From Alicyclobacillus_A sp963788285 (lineage in GTDB: Bacteria > Bacillota > Bacilli > Alicyclobacillales > Alicyclobacillaceae), in the NCBI GenBank assembly GCA_963788285.1, contig CAWBGB010000012.1, positions 124,001 to 188,000 of the forward strand: 64,000 nucleotides of DNA. Direction: 5' to 3'. Positions 1-8,319 of this stretch are shown one piece after another. The notes below the pieces were generated by a model that saw only the letters and a program-made list of their open reading frames with translations, had not been told where the DNA came from and did no database searches. Position 1 is the first letter of the stretch. Each line of letters starts with the position of its first letter. Both the position numbers and the translations under genes were made by a program.

Positions 1-165
1 TTGTACGGCGGAGTCGTTCCCGATGCCGCGATGTGGGTCGCCAAAAAAACCGTTCAGGCACACCTTCAACATCTTCTCAACGGCGGGTTAATAACGCGCA
101 AGTACGTATCCACTCAATTTGTCTATACCCCCAGCCGACCGCCAAAGCCAACAGATACAGTGTAA
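1..165 (+). CDS. C-terminal end of an MBL-fold hydrolase-like protein (partial)
   Basis: An open frame enters from the left edge and stops at a TAA ending at 165. The visible 54 residues contain a short helix-rich stretch reading HLQHLLNGGL followed by a basic, proline-rich tail. A helix of this kind with a glycine turn is typical of the small winged-helix cap that closes many metallo-beta-lactamase-fold hydrolases. In Bacillota such genes often sit beside a NUDIX gene, as here, where the next gene converges from the minus strand. The catalytic part lies outside the window, so the family call rests on the tail and the neighbourhood only. Confidence 0.4.
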   Translation: MYGGVVPDAAMWVAKKTVQAHLQHLLNGGLITRKYVSTQFVYTPSRPPKPTDTV

Positions 166-181
166 CGCATGGTGCATGATT

Positions 182-883
182 CTAGATGCCACTCTTTGGC
201 CCGGGTACCGACAACGACTGTAGACAATCGTCCGCCGACGAGTACTCGGCGATGCCCTTCAACATTGCAATCGTTGGTGGAACTGCGTTATGGGCTCCCA
301 TTTGAATGCTGGACAGCAAGTCCACTGGCCGACACCACCGCACCCACTCGTTTTCCGTGCTATGTAAGCGCGGTTCCGGACTTTCTACCCGCATGACATA
401 TAAAAAGAAGCGGGTGTCAAACCGGGCCGGCATATGCGGTGGTGTGACCCACCGACCGACAAACCGTATGGAAGATCCGTCCAATTTGAACCCGTGCGCC
501 GCTAAGAGATGGTCCAGCGTGCATTCTCCGGTCAATAAACCCCTCTGCTCTTGTTCCGACAGGGCGTAAATACCGCTGTCGCTTTGCAAGGCACACAGCC
601 AACCGACCTCCTCTGCACACTCGCGAACGGCTCCGATGGCGTAGGCGGGATCATCGTGTCGATTCTGCCCAATGATGGAGCCTGTCCACCAGGAGGCATT
701 CTCCATCCAATCGCGACTGTCCAAACTGCCGCCCGGATACGCCAAATAACCTGGCAAGAAGCGCATCTCGTGGGAGCGCTTCATGACCAGCACCTCGACA
801 CCATCCTCCCCGTCGCGAACAATTAAGAGTGATGCTGCCGGCCGAATGACTTTGCTGCCTGAGGGCTTGTTCGTCTCGGACAC
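182..883 (-). CDS. NUDIX hydrolase
   Basis: This is a NUDIX-fold pyrophosphohydrolase of about 233 residues. Near residue 50 it has GGSLDSRDW and, about 25 residues later, AVRECAEEVGWL, which gives the G-x5-E-x7-REUxEExGU box with an insertion between the GG and the RExxEE part, as in larger NUDT19-like coenzyme A or nucleotide-sugar hydrolases. I chose the GTG at 883 because AGGAGAG lies seven bases upstream. An ATG at 913 and a TTG at 925 are in frame but have weaker sites. The substrate cannot be told from sequence. The gene converges with the partial MBL-fold gene at the window edge. Confidence 0.8.
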   Translation of the reverse strand: MSETNKPSGSKVIRPAASLLIVRDGEDGVEVLVMKRSHEMRFLPGYLAYPGGSLDSRDWMENASWWTGSIIGQNRHDDPAYAIGAVRECAEEVGWLCALQSDSGIYALSEQEQRGLLTGECTLDHLLAAHGFKLDGSSIRFVGRWVTPPHMPARFDTRFFLYVMRVESPEPRLHSTENEWVRWCRPVDLLSSIQMGAHNAVPPTIAMLKGIAEYSSADDCLQSLSVPGPKSGI

Positions 884-1050
884 CGTTTCTCTCCTCTTCC
901 TGAACACAGGCATAAAAATCTGCAATCCTTGTATGTTTTAATTTGCATTATCTTTCATATATGAATCCACGCAGTCTTTGTAAGCTACTGAATTCCTAGT
1001 CAAAGTGTGTATAATGGGACGGACACCACGGAAATGGAGGCCGCGCCGTA

Positions 1051-1719
1051 TGGCAGAACACTCGGCACTCAATTACTGGAGAGTACTCGGTCAACTAATC
1101 TTGATTCGAGACGTGGTCAACGCAAACCTGGACATCAAGCTGGAACAAGCCATTAGCGATTCAAGTGGGCGACAGCCTGGACCGGACTGGTGGCTGCCCT
1201 CGCCATTTTGCTGCGCCATCCAAACGTTGTGGCGTTAACCCTTTCAGCTTTCGGAGTACACGTTCGATTTAACCGCCTTGAGGCCTCAATACTGACAGTC
1301 GTTCTGACGGCTCTCGGAATATGTTTCGCCTACGGCTTCCTTCGTCTATATACGCTTGTCCACCACGTGATGGTCACCAATGTCTTCAAATGCCGTGGGC
1401 AGCGGTTGCGGTTACTAAATTTCTACGGCTCTGTATTCGCTCGCCGTCCGCACTCACCGTCGCATATGACATCTGGCCTTCCCTGCACGGGTTCAGCGCT
1501 TCTCTCGGGGGAATGGTCACCCTCTACATCCTCTGGCTGCATAGTACAACGTACAACATCATCTTCCACAGACGCGGCGCCGGAGGACTTTGGCTGTTCG
1601 TGAGTGGTACCCTCGTAACATGGTTCGTGCTGTGCATTTGCGCACTCGGCGTGGCCGTTACATTCGCCGTCATATCGTTCTTCACACTGGTTCTGCTAAG
1701 ACTGTTTACGCGCCACTAA
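1051..1719 (+). pseudogene. Frameshifted polytopic membrane protein
   Basis: Three overlapping frame segments read as one protein. An N-terminal hydrophilic part starts at ATG 1051 (MAEHSALNYWRVLG). After a frame change near 1160-1190 come two hydrophobic segments around AALAILLRHP and ILTVVLTALGIC. After a return to the first frame near 1420-1450 come two more hydrophobic segments ending in VLLRLFTRH. The two shifts compensate, so the C-terminus is in the original frame. I do not recognise the family. The 3' end overlaps the convergent dapF by 14 bases. A real but unusual gene with sequence errors is the alternative reading. Confidence 0.5.
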
Positions 1720-2560
1720 CTAGAGGCCACAGGTATTCGCCGCGCATGACCTCGACCGCTTCACCGGTCATATACACGCGTCCACCGCTGACTTCAATGT
1801 GCAAATCGCCTCCGAGCAAGTGAACAGTGACGCTGGTGTCTAATCGCCCTTGTCGTACACCGGCCGCTACGCTCGCGCACGCCCCGGTGCCACAGGCATA
1901 GGTGATCCCGGACCCCCTTTCCCACACACGGAAATCGAGTTCATTACGACGTCTCGCCGTGACAAACTCGACATTCAGCCGCTGCGGAAAATACGGATGC
2001 CGTTCAATCTGCGGCCCCACTTCAGCGACCGGGACGGACAGCGCATCCTCCACGAAAGTGACAAAGTGGGGGTTTCCAACCGACACCAACGTTCCTGTAA
2101 AGGTCGCGTCGCCGACCCTGATGGTGACGTCGTCTCCCGACGTGGCCGGTCCTTCGTAATGAACGTGCTGCGGACCAAACTGAGGTACACCCATGTCTAC
2201 GGTCACGGAGTGAACCTTGCCATCCGCTCCCGTGTGGACTTCCGCCTCCACCACGCCTGTCTTCACTTCAATCCGCATCCGCGTATCTGCAACATACTTG
2301 TGTTCATACACGTATTTCGCCACACACCGCAAGCCATTCCCGCAATTCTCCGCTTCAGAACCATCCGCGTTGAAAATCCGCATGCGCACATCCGCTACGG
2401 TGGATGGCCCGATGAGAATCAGTCCGTCCGAACCAACACCTTTTCGAATATCGCTAACTGCTACCGCCAGATCAGCCAGCAACGTGTTGTCCAATGACTC
2501 TTCAAACTCACTGACGTAGATGTAGTTATTGCCGAGAGCGTGCATCTTTGTGATCTTCAA
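1706..2560 (-). CDS. dapF: Diaminopimelate epimerase
   Basis: DapF interconverts LL- and meso-diaminopimelate in lysine and peptidoglycan precursor synthesis, in the cytoplasm. The 284-residue length is normal for the family. Both catalytic cysteines are present in their signatures: ENCGNGLRC near residue 75 and ACGTGACAS near residue 222. The N-terminal MKITKMHALGNNYI is the usual start, and the GNPHF motif near residue 165 is present. The two halves are the expected pseudo-symmetric lobes. The gene stands alone, converges with a broken membrane-protein gene, and is followed upstream by about 230 bases without a gene before a tRNA promoter on the other strand. Confidence 0.97.
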   Translation of the reverse strand: MKITKMHALGNNYIYVSEFEESLDNTLLADLAVAVSDIRKGVGSDGLILIGPSTVADVRMRIFNADGSEAENCGNGLRCVAKYVYEHKYVADTRMRIEVKTGVVEAEVHTGADGKVHSVTVDMGVPQFGPQHVHYEGPATSGDDVTIRVGDATFTGTLVSVGNPHFVTFVEDALSVPVAEVGPQIERHPYFPQRLNVEFVTARRRNELDFRVWERGSGITYACGTGACASVAAGVRQGRLDTSVTVHLLGGDLHIEVSGGRVYMTGEAVEVMRGEYLWPLVSGA

Positions 2561-2794
2561 TTCGCTGTTCTCCCTTCATGCCGTCCCGCTCAGTATGTGC
2601 ACCTCGTCGAGCACAGCTTCATGATGACCGCCAATCTTTCCACTCTCAGTCTATCACACCCGATGCTCACTAGATTAACACTCTATGTGCACGAATACAC
2701 CTTTCCCCAGTGCCATTGGCCACCATTCGCGATGTCCTACATCCGGTGCGCAGCAACATCTCCGACGATCTCGCATATTCCACATATTACCGAG
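2561..2794. other. Intergenic region without a visible gene
   Basis: This stretch separates the divergent dapF and tRNA-Leu units. It must carry the dapF promoter on the minus strand, but I see no convincing box pair and no open frame with a ribosome binding site. Confidence 0.5.
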
Positions 2795-2823
2795 TTGCAT
2801 AAATCAGATGCTGTTGTTATAAT
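2795..2823 (+). promoter_or_regulatory. Promoter of the first tRNA-Leu gene
   Basis: A -35 box TTGCAT at 2795-2800 and a perfect -10 box TATAAT at 2818-2823 are separated by 17 bases. The tRNA starts 23 bases after the -10 box, so the spacing fits a vegetative sigma factor promoter. Confidence 0.8.
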
Positions 2824-2846
2824 AACTACCGTCGCTTCTGACTCAT

Positions 2847-2933
2847 GCGGTCGTGGCGGAATTGGCAGACGCGCAAGATTCAGGTTCTTGTGGGCGCAAG
2901 CTCGTGGAGGTTCAAGTCCTCTCGACCGCACCA
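2847..2933 (+). tRNA. tRNA-Leu (anticodon CAG), copy 1
   Basis: This is an 87-base class II tRNA with its CCA encoded. The acceptor stem GCGGTCG pairs with CGACCGC. The anticodon stem CAAGA/TCTTG encloses the loop TTCAGGT with anticodon CAG, which reads CUG leucine codons. The long variable arm and the GGTTCAAGTCC T-arm are visible. An identical copy lies at 8144-8230. A strong promoter precedes it and a terminator follows. Confidence 0.97.
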
Positions 2934-2942
2934 AATGGCGCA

Positions 2943-2982
2943 AAACCGGCACATTGGACGTTGTCTAATGTGCCGGTTTCTT
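2943..2982 (+). terminator. Rho-independent terminator of tRNA-Leu copy 1
   Basis: AAACCGGCACATT at 2943-2955 pairs with AATGTGCCGGTTT at 2967-2979, giving a 13-bp stem and an 11-base loop. A short T-rich tail follows. Confidence 0.85.
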
Positions 2983-3109
2983 ATGTGTATTGCGTTGGAA
3001 GCCGCTTCCCGTGCGCCACGGATGGCGCCTGACGGCGAGTTCACGCAATCGCCGCTCATTTGCGCGATGGTGCAAGTCTGCATACCGTCAGGCCAACCGA
3101 ATGGACGCA

Positions 3110-4537
3110 TTACCACGGGATGGTCGACTCGAGACCGGAACGATGTAACGCCTGTTCCACTTCGCGTTGAATTTCCGCCAGGTGTTCTGGGGTATTCGCC
3201 TCCGCCCGAAGAACGAGGATAGGCTGTGTGTTGGAACTGCGTATGAGCGCCCATCCTGTTGGGAACTCAACCCGGGCACCATCGACCGTCACGATATGAA
3301 AGCGCTCGGCGAAGTGCTTTTTGACGGCCTCAATGACGTTCTGCTTCTCTGACTCCGGACACGGAACGCGAGTCTCTGGGGTTGAGAAGTACTGTGGCAC
3401 ATCCTCAAACAGAGCGGACAGGTTGCGTTCCTGTCTGGACAGCAGTCGCAGCAAGCGGCCCGCCGCATACAGTGCGTCGTCGTATCCGTAGTACTCATCG
3501 TTGAAGAACAAATGGCCAGACATTTCCCCGGTGAACGGCGCGTTCGTGGCTCGCAACGTGGCTTTAATGTGCGAATGTCCCGTTCGGTGAAAACGCGGCT
3601 TTCCGCCAAGTTTTACAATCTCGTCGATCAAGGCCTGAGAACACTTCACTTCAACCAGCGCTTCGCACCCAGGATATTTGGGGAGAATCTCACGCCAGTA
3701 TAGGATCATCAACTCGTCGCCCCAGCGAATGGTGCCCTTGTCGTCGACAACGCCGAGCCTATCCCCGTCTCCATCAAAGGCGATTCCAAGGTCTGCATTT
3801 TCCTTCTTCACCGTGGCAATCAAGTCGCGCAGATTGTTTGGATCTACCGGGTCTGGATGATGGTTGGGGAAGGTTGGATCCGACTCACAGTAGAGCGGGA
3901 TTACGTCACACCCCCACCGCTTTAGCATCTCAGGAGCAAACGAGGACGCCGTACCATTTCCACAGTCGACCACCACTTTGAGCCGCCGCCCCAGTTGAAT
4001 TTTGTCCTCCAGCATCTGAAAGTAGGCATCTTTCACATCGACGCGTTCAACCCATGCGGAATCAGCACTCGGCACTTCGGGAATCTCGAAGCTACTTTCC
4101 AAGGCCATCATTTCGTCATACAGGCTGCGCACGGCTTCTCCGTGAATAGTCGTTTTGCCCATAGCGATTTTAAACCCGTTTTCGTTGGGCGGATTGTGGC
4201 TTGCTGTGACCATAATGCCACTGGGCACATGGAGGTGTTCAAGGCTGTAGTAGAAGATAGGCGTCGTCACTTCGCCAATGTCCCGTACGCGACAATGTTC
4301 TGCAGTCGCCCCCGCTACCAGTGCACGGTGCAGCGCAGGCGACGAGGTGCGGTTATCCCTGCCGATAACCATCATGTCCTCTCCGGATGCCTTCAATCGA
4401 CGAGCGAAAGCGCGTCCGAGCAAGTAGGCGAACCGCTCGTTGATCTCCGTATTGGCTACACCCCGAATGTCATACTCGCGAAACACGTGTTTTGGCAACT
4501 TTGCTGTCTGTGAAACCATCTGTGTCATCGTTATCAT
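3110..4537 (-). CDS. Phosphomannomutase/phosphoglucomutase
   Basis: This is an alpha-D-phosphohexomutase of 475 residues, the usual length. It moves phosphate between C6 and C1 of mannose or glucose through a phosphoserine. All four signatures are present: the phosphoserine loop TASHNPPNENGFK near residue 112, the metal loop DGDGDRLG near 255, the sugar-specificity loop GEMSGH near 340 and the phosphate-binding loop RSSNTQP near 435. GEMSGH is typical of the bifunctional PMM/PGM group. A GGAGG stands close before the ATG at 4537, and an in-frame ATG at 4528 is also possible. It is last in a four-gene minus-strand operon, overlapping the toroid gene by 68 bases, and would feed mannose-1-phosphate to the pyrophosphorylase at 6798. 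Confidence 0.93.
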   Translation of the reverse strand: MITMTQMVSQTAKLPKHVFREYDIRGVANTEINERFAYLLGRAFARRLKASGEDMMVIGRDNRTSSPALHRALVAGATAEHCRVRDIGEVTTPIFYYSLEHLHVPSGIMVTASHNPPNENGFKIAMGKTTIHGEAVRSLYDEMMALESSFEIPEVPSADSAWVERVDVKDAYFQMLEDKIQLGRRLKVVVDCGNGTASSFAPEMLKRWGCDVIPLYCESDPTFPNHHPDPVDPNNLRDLIATVKKENADLGIAFDGDGDRLGVVDDKGTIRWGDELMILYWREILPKYPGCEALVEVKCSQALIDEIVKLGGKPRFHRTGHSHIKATLRATNAPFTGEMSGHLFFNDEYYGYDDALYAAGRLLRLLSRQERNLSALFEDVPQYFSTPETRVPCPESEKQNVIEAVKKHFAERFHIVTVDGARVEFPTGWALIRSSNTQPILVLRAEANTPEHLAEIQREVEQALHRSGLESTIPW

Positions 4538-5651
4538 CCGCCTCCGTCGTCAAATTGTGGTACAACGCTTCTGTCAGTAGGTAGGATATCGTTGACTCAG
4601 CGCCCTGGTTGCGGTTTGCACCACGCTCCATTAAACCGTCGCAGCAACCGCCATCCCTCGGATCCGCCATAGCAACACCAAGGTCGTTCTTTCCATGAAA
4701 CCAGGCGACGCAGTTCTCCAGCGTTTGCAGATATTGCGGATTGGATGTGACGCGGTACCCCTCCGCGCAAGCAGCCGCCAATTTCATGACCTCCAGCGGC
4801 TGCTGATCCCACTGGCTAATGGTACTTGGAGAGCACCACCCTTGGTTTCCGATGGGACGGATGTGCCCTTGCGGGGCTGTCATTTTTTCCATCAGAAACT
4901 CCAGGCTCTCGGTGGCTACCGCAAGTACGGACGGGTCTTTCAGCGCTCGGTACGCATGGAACAAAGCCCATGGGAATACTCCGTTTCCGTACGTCATCAT
5001 CGGCTCAAACCAATGCCAACCGGGTTGCTGGTTTTGTTTGTAATGGTGGATGAGAGCGTCCGCCAGATCTCGGGCGACCTGCGGCAATTCTGCCTTCACC
5101 CAGTCGGAAAACCAGTTCTGCTCTCCTTGATCACCCTCGCATGCGCAAAGCAACATACTTGCTGCTGCCAAAGCGTGGGCACGGCCGCGCGGAAACTGCA
5201 ACCGCGAGACCCCACGGAATCCACGGTGACAAATCTTTTGTGCCGCAGTCTTCCTATCTTGGTCACGCAAGTGAATCGCTGCGTATGCGGTGGCCCAAAT
5301 GGATCTTCCCTGGCAGTCGTCTGACGGAGTCTCCGGTTCGAACGCCCGGTTGTAGAACACGTTGTTGTGAAATTGTCCATCGTCGCGTTGCACCCACAGC
5401 AAATAGGCCAGATAGGTGTCAACCAGCGACGACAGTGTGTGCAGCGGTTCCGTTCCCTGCTCACGCTCCGCGTAGCGCATCCATTCGACACATAGCCACA
5501 GCGCACGCGCATTGTCGTCTGTTGAATATCCCTCGTTCCGGCGAGGAATCTTCCCCAAACAGTGTTCTATAATCCCCGTGTCATCTGTCAGTCGCTGCAG
5601 GTGCTCGAACTTAACGGGAAATGGACGCAAGTGCGCTCCCTCCCGCAACAT
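4470..5651 (-). CDS. Conserved alpha/alpha-toroid protein of a glycosyltransferase operon
   Basis: The protein has about 393 residues and no signal peptide. Helix-rich segments with GYSTDDNARAL, DDGQFHNNV and GCCDGLMERG suggest an (alpha/alpha) barrel like those of glycosidases and cyclases. I do not know a proven function. Such proteins are found beside, or fused to, GT4 glycosyltransferases, and here the gene overlaps the GT4 gene by 41 bases and the mutase gene by 68. I chose ATG 5651, with AGAGG just upstream, because the longer frame upstream lies entirely within the GT4 gene and has no similarity. A role in trimming or binding the glycan made by this operon is inference. Confidence 0.65.
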   Translation of the reverse strand: MLREGAHLRPFPVKFEHLQRLTDDTGIIEHCLGKIPRRNEGYSTDDNARALWLCVEWMRYAEREQGTEPLHTLSSLVDTYLAYLLWVQRDDGQFHNNVFYNRAFEPETPSDDCQGRSIWATAYAAIHLRDQDRKTAAQKICHRGFRGVSRLQFPRGRAHALAAASMLLCACEGDQGEQNWFSDWVKAELPQVARDLADALIHHYKQNQQPGWHWFEPMMTYGNGVFPWALFHAYRALKDPSVLAVATESLEFLMEKMTAPQGHIRPIGNQGWCSPSTISQWDQQPLEVMKLAAACAEGYRVTSNPQYLQTLENCVAWFHGKNDLGVAMADPRDGGCCDGLMERGANRNQGAESTISYLLTEALYHNLTTEADDNDDTDGFTDSKVAKTRVSRV

Positions 5652-6801
5652 GGCCTCTGTCCATATGCAGCACATCCTGAACCAATTGCCAATAAGTGGC
5701 CCCGACATTCGGCCATTGCATGTGCTGACCAATCTCTCGAATGCGACGTTCCCAAGTGGCGTGCAGCGACGCATCCGACAACATTCGAACCATCGTATTC
5801 GCCCAGGTGTCCACGTCTCCATACGGAATCAGCAGTTCGTCAAGTCCGGCCAGTAAGTCCCGCGCGTACGCATATGGGGTACTCAACACCGGCCGACCGA
5901 GCCCCACCGCGTATGCCAACGTTCCGCTGGTGATCTGCTCCATACCGGGATAGGGAGTGACGTAAAGATCGCACGCTGTAATGACTTCCACCAGTTCCTC
6001 TTCGGTGAGATACCGATTGATCATCTGCACATGTTGATCCAAGCCAAGACGATGGATCATCTCAAGCAGCTCATTACGGTACGCTTCGCCTTCCTGACGC
6101 ATGACTTCTGGATGCGTCTGACCGACGAGCGCATACACCACGTTCGGTACCCACTGGACAACGCGGGGCAGCGCTTTGAGTATTAACTCAATCCCTTTGC
6201 CGCGACCGAGCAAGCCAAACGTCAACACGACTTTTTTGTCAGCCCAGCCGAAGCGCTCCCGAAGGGCCTCCCGTTTTTCCGACATCGGCTTCGGCGTCCC
6301 ATGTGGAAGGTAAAAGATTTTATCCCGAGGTATTCCAAACGCGTTGTTTAAAAACGTCACTGCACGTCGATTCATCACGACAATGCGGCGGCTCAGCGCG
6401 CACAACTCATCCTGAATGGAGCGGTACGGCTCCATCGGACGTTCAAATACCGTGTGGAACGTCGTGATCAAGGGTTTTCGCAGGGCCCTTGCAAAGTCGA
6501 GTACATACTCGCCAGCATTACCCCCGAAGATGCCAAACTCGTGTTGCAGAGACACCGCCTCAACGGCACTATCGTTAATGCGTGCCGCGAGGTTGCGGTA
6601 GTCCTGACGCACATCGCGCCGCAACGTCCAGACTGAAGGATGGTATCGCGTGTTGTCTTCACCCGGGCTAACAACCGCGACCACTTTATCCTGCACAGCC
6701 TCCCCTTTCGCACCCTCCACGGCCTGCCGCAAATGGTGGGTGTATGTAGCTAGACCACACTTTTTTGGAACGTAGGTGCTGACGTACGCAATTTGAGTCA
6801 T
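5611..6801 (-). CDS. GT4-family glycosyltransferase
   Basis: This is a retaining GT-B glycosyltransferase of 397 residues. The N-terminal Rossmann domain starts with MTQIAYVSTYVPKKCGL and a glycine-rich acceptor loop. The C-terminal domain has the donor-site features FGLLGRGKGIELI near residue 205 and CDLYVTPYPGMEQITSG near residue 295, the latter matching the E-x7-E-type nucleotide-sugar region of GT4 enzymes. ATG 6801 overlaps the stop of the pyrophosphorylase gene as ATGA, which implies translational coupling. With a mannose-1-phosphate type pathway alongside, the donor is probably GDP-mannose, but donor and acceptor are inferred. Confidence 0.88.
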   Translation of the reverse strand: MTQIAYVSTYVPKKCGLATYTHHLRQAVEGAKGEAVQDKVVAVVSPGEDNTRYHPSVWTLRRDVRQDYRNLAARINDSAVEAVSLQHEFGIFGGNAGEYVLDFARALRKPLITTFHTVFERPMEPYRSIQDELCALSRRIVVMNRRAVTFLNNAFGIPRDKIFYLPHGTPKPMSEKREALRERFGWADKKVVLTFGLLGRGKGIELILKALPRVVQWVPNVVYALVGQTHPEVMRQEGEAYRNELLEMIHRLGLDQHVQMINRYLTEEELVEVITACDLYVTPYPGMEQITSGTLAYAVGLGRPVLSTPYAYARDLLAGLDELLIPYGDVDTWANTMVRMLSDASLHATWERRIREIGQHMQWPNVGATYWQLVQDVLHMDRGHVAGGSALASISR

Positions 6802-7835
6802 CCTTGCAACACCTCCACGGACTCTGTCGACCGATTGTGACCCACTTCGCAGTCTGCGATAAAGTTTGGGCTCACCACGACTCCGTTCAGATAGTGCGAC
6901 GCTTCTAAACGAGTGTCTGACCAGACCACAGACCTCGAGCAATGTACGTTCCGACCAAGTACTACCCTGTCCCCTACGACCGCGTAGGGACCTACAGTGC
7001 ACCCGCGTTCAATCACCACATCATCGCCAATGATCACAGGCGGTACCAATTGGACATCAGCAGCCATGCGAACGCCGCGCCCCATCCAAATGCCTGGTTC
7101 CTTCTCTTCATAGGGAAGATGAGCACGACAACGCCCATCCAAAACATCCCAGTGCAACTTTAAGTACCGGTCTAGAGTACCCATGTCACGCCAGTAACCG
7201 CGAATGACCGTTCCGTAAACACGGCCTGTTTGCTGGATCAATTTCGGGAATGTTTCCCGTTCGATGGAAGTCTCTCGGTTAGCAGGGATCCAGCGCAAAG
7301 CTTCCTTCTCCATCACGTAGATACCCGCATTCACACGATTGGAAGGCGCCGCGTGACGCGGAGGTTTTTCCACAAACCGTACAATCCTGCCTGACGCTGT
7401 CTGTTCGACGACTCCGTACTGCGTCGGGTCATCGACTTCTGTGAGCCCAATGGTCACAAGGCCACCATGTTTAGCATGAAAGTCGAGTAAAGGGATTAGC
7501 TGAATCTGATGAATAATGTCGGCATTGAGTACCAAGAACCTATCGGACAACATGGGTTCTGCGTTCTTGATGGCACCTGCCGTTCCCATCAGCTGACGCT
7601 CCACCGCATACTCGATTTCAACCCCCAAGGAGCGCCCGTCGCCAAAATGGTTGCGAATGGTATCCGCGTGATGTTTCACTGCAATCACAAACTGGTCAAT
7701 ACCTTGTTCTTTGAGGTGTAAAATGAGGTGTTCAAGCCACGGGCGGTTTGCAACCGGCGCCATCGGCTTGGGAAGGTTCTCCGTTAGTGGTCGCAAGCGC
7801 GTTCCTAATCCTCCAGCTAACAACAGTGCCTTCAT
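6798..7835 (-). CDS. Mannose-1-phosphate guanylyltransferase-like nucleotidyltransferase
   Basis: This is a sugar-nucleotide pyrophosphorylase of 345 residues. The N-terminal nucleotidyltransferase domain starts MKALLLAGGLGTRLRPLT with the GGxGTRLRPLT signature, followed by KPMAPVANRP, the sugar-phosphate lysine region VEKPPR and NAGIYVM. The C-terminal third (after about residue 250) is a left-handed beta-helix of hexapeptide repeats such as VIIGDDVVIERG. This layout matches GDP-mannose pyrophosphorylases, with glucose-1-phosphate uridylyl- or thymidylyltransferase as the alternative. It is the first gene of the minus-strand operon and pairs logically with the phosphomannomutase at 3110. Confidence 0.85.
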   Translation of the reverse strand: MKALLLAGGLGTRLRPLTENLPKPMAPVANRPWLEHLILHLKEQGIDQFVIAVKHHADTIRNHFGDGRSLGVEIEYAVERQLMGTAGAIKNAEPMLSDRFLVLNADIIHQIQLIPLLDFHAKHGGLVTIGLTEVDDPTQYGVVEQTASGRIVRFVEKPPRHAAPSNRVNAGIYVMEKEALRWIPANRETSIERETFPKLIQQTGRVYGTVIRGYWRDMGTLDRYLKLHWDVLDGRCRAHLPYEEKEPGIWMGRGVRMAADVQLVPPVIIGDDVVIERGCTVGPYAVVGDRVVLGRNVHCSRSVVWSDTRLEASHYLNGVVVSPNFIADCEVGHNRSTESVEVLQG

Positions 7836-8075
7836 TTCTCATCCCCCATTGGTCTCTTGATGTCAGTGGAATGACCCAATAGATGAATGGCTCATGAAAG
7901 AATATCTGACATTTTTTACAGGACATGGGCATCCCGCGGACATGCCCACCTGCAAACATGTCAGGTGTTAGCAACAGAACTGTTAGCACTCACAAACCTC
8001 GGCTGCTAATAATAATATACCAACAGCTTGACAGAGTGCAAGTTTTGCGCTTTGTGATTTTGGTGAAACTTGCCC
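7836..8075. other. Intergenic region upstream of the glycan operon
   Basis: No gene is supported here. A GGGCAT...ATGCCC inverted repeat lies at 7927-7947, about 90 bases before the pyrophosphorylase start, and could be an operator or leader hairpin. The rest is AT-rich and should hold the minus-strand promoter. Confidence 0.4.
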
Positions 8076-8104
8076 TTGTCTATCGCACATGTTCCATGTA
8101 GAAT
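8076..8104 (+). promoter_or_regulatory. Promoter of the second tRNA-Leu gene
   Basis: TTGTCT at 8076-8081 and TAGAAT at 8099-8104 are separated by 17 bases. The tRNA begins 39 bases after the -10 box. It differs from the promoter of copy 1, so the duplication did not include upstream sequence. Confidence 0.6.
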
Positions 8105-8143
8105 ACGCCTTGGACATTCTGCTCACTGTATTCCAGTGATCAT

Positions 8144-8230
8144 GCGGTCGTGGCGGAATTGGCAGACGCGCAAGATTCAGGTTCTTGTGGGCGCAAGCTC
8201 GTGGAGGTTCAAGTCCTCTCGACCGCACCA
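8144..8230 (+). tRNA. tRNA-Leu (anticodon CAG), copy 2
   Basis: The sequence is identical to the tRNA at 2847-2933, including the encoded CCA and the CAG anticodon. The duplicated block extends only about three bases upstream (CAT) and one downstream. There is no hairpin terminator behind this copy. The 3' end of the minus-strand group II intron lies 19 bases downstream instead. Confidence 0.97.
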
Positions 8231-8319
8231 AGCGAGCATCTATGACGCAATCGGGTGAGAGTGGGTGACTAACCCCCGTCTTCCCACACCACCGTACGTA
8301 CCGTCCGGTATACGGCGGT

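Noticed and set aside
169..569. Plus-strand frames opposite the NUDIX gene
   Set aside because: They are antisense shadows without ribosome binding sites.
2737..2952. Frames over the tRNA-Leu genes that encode SRGLEPPRACAHKNLNLARL
   Set aside because: This is the translation of the tRNA itself and appears at both tRNA copies.
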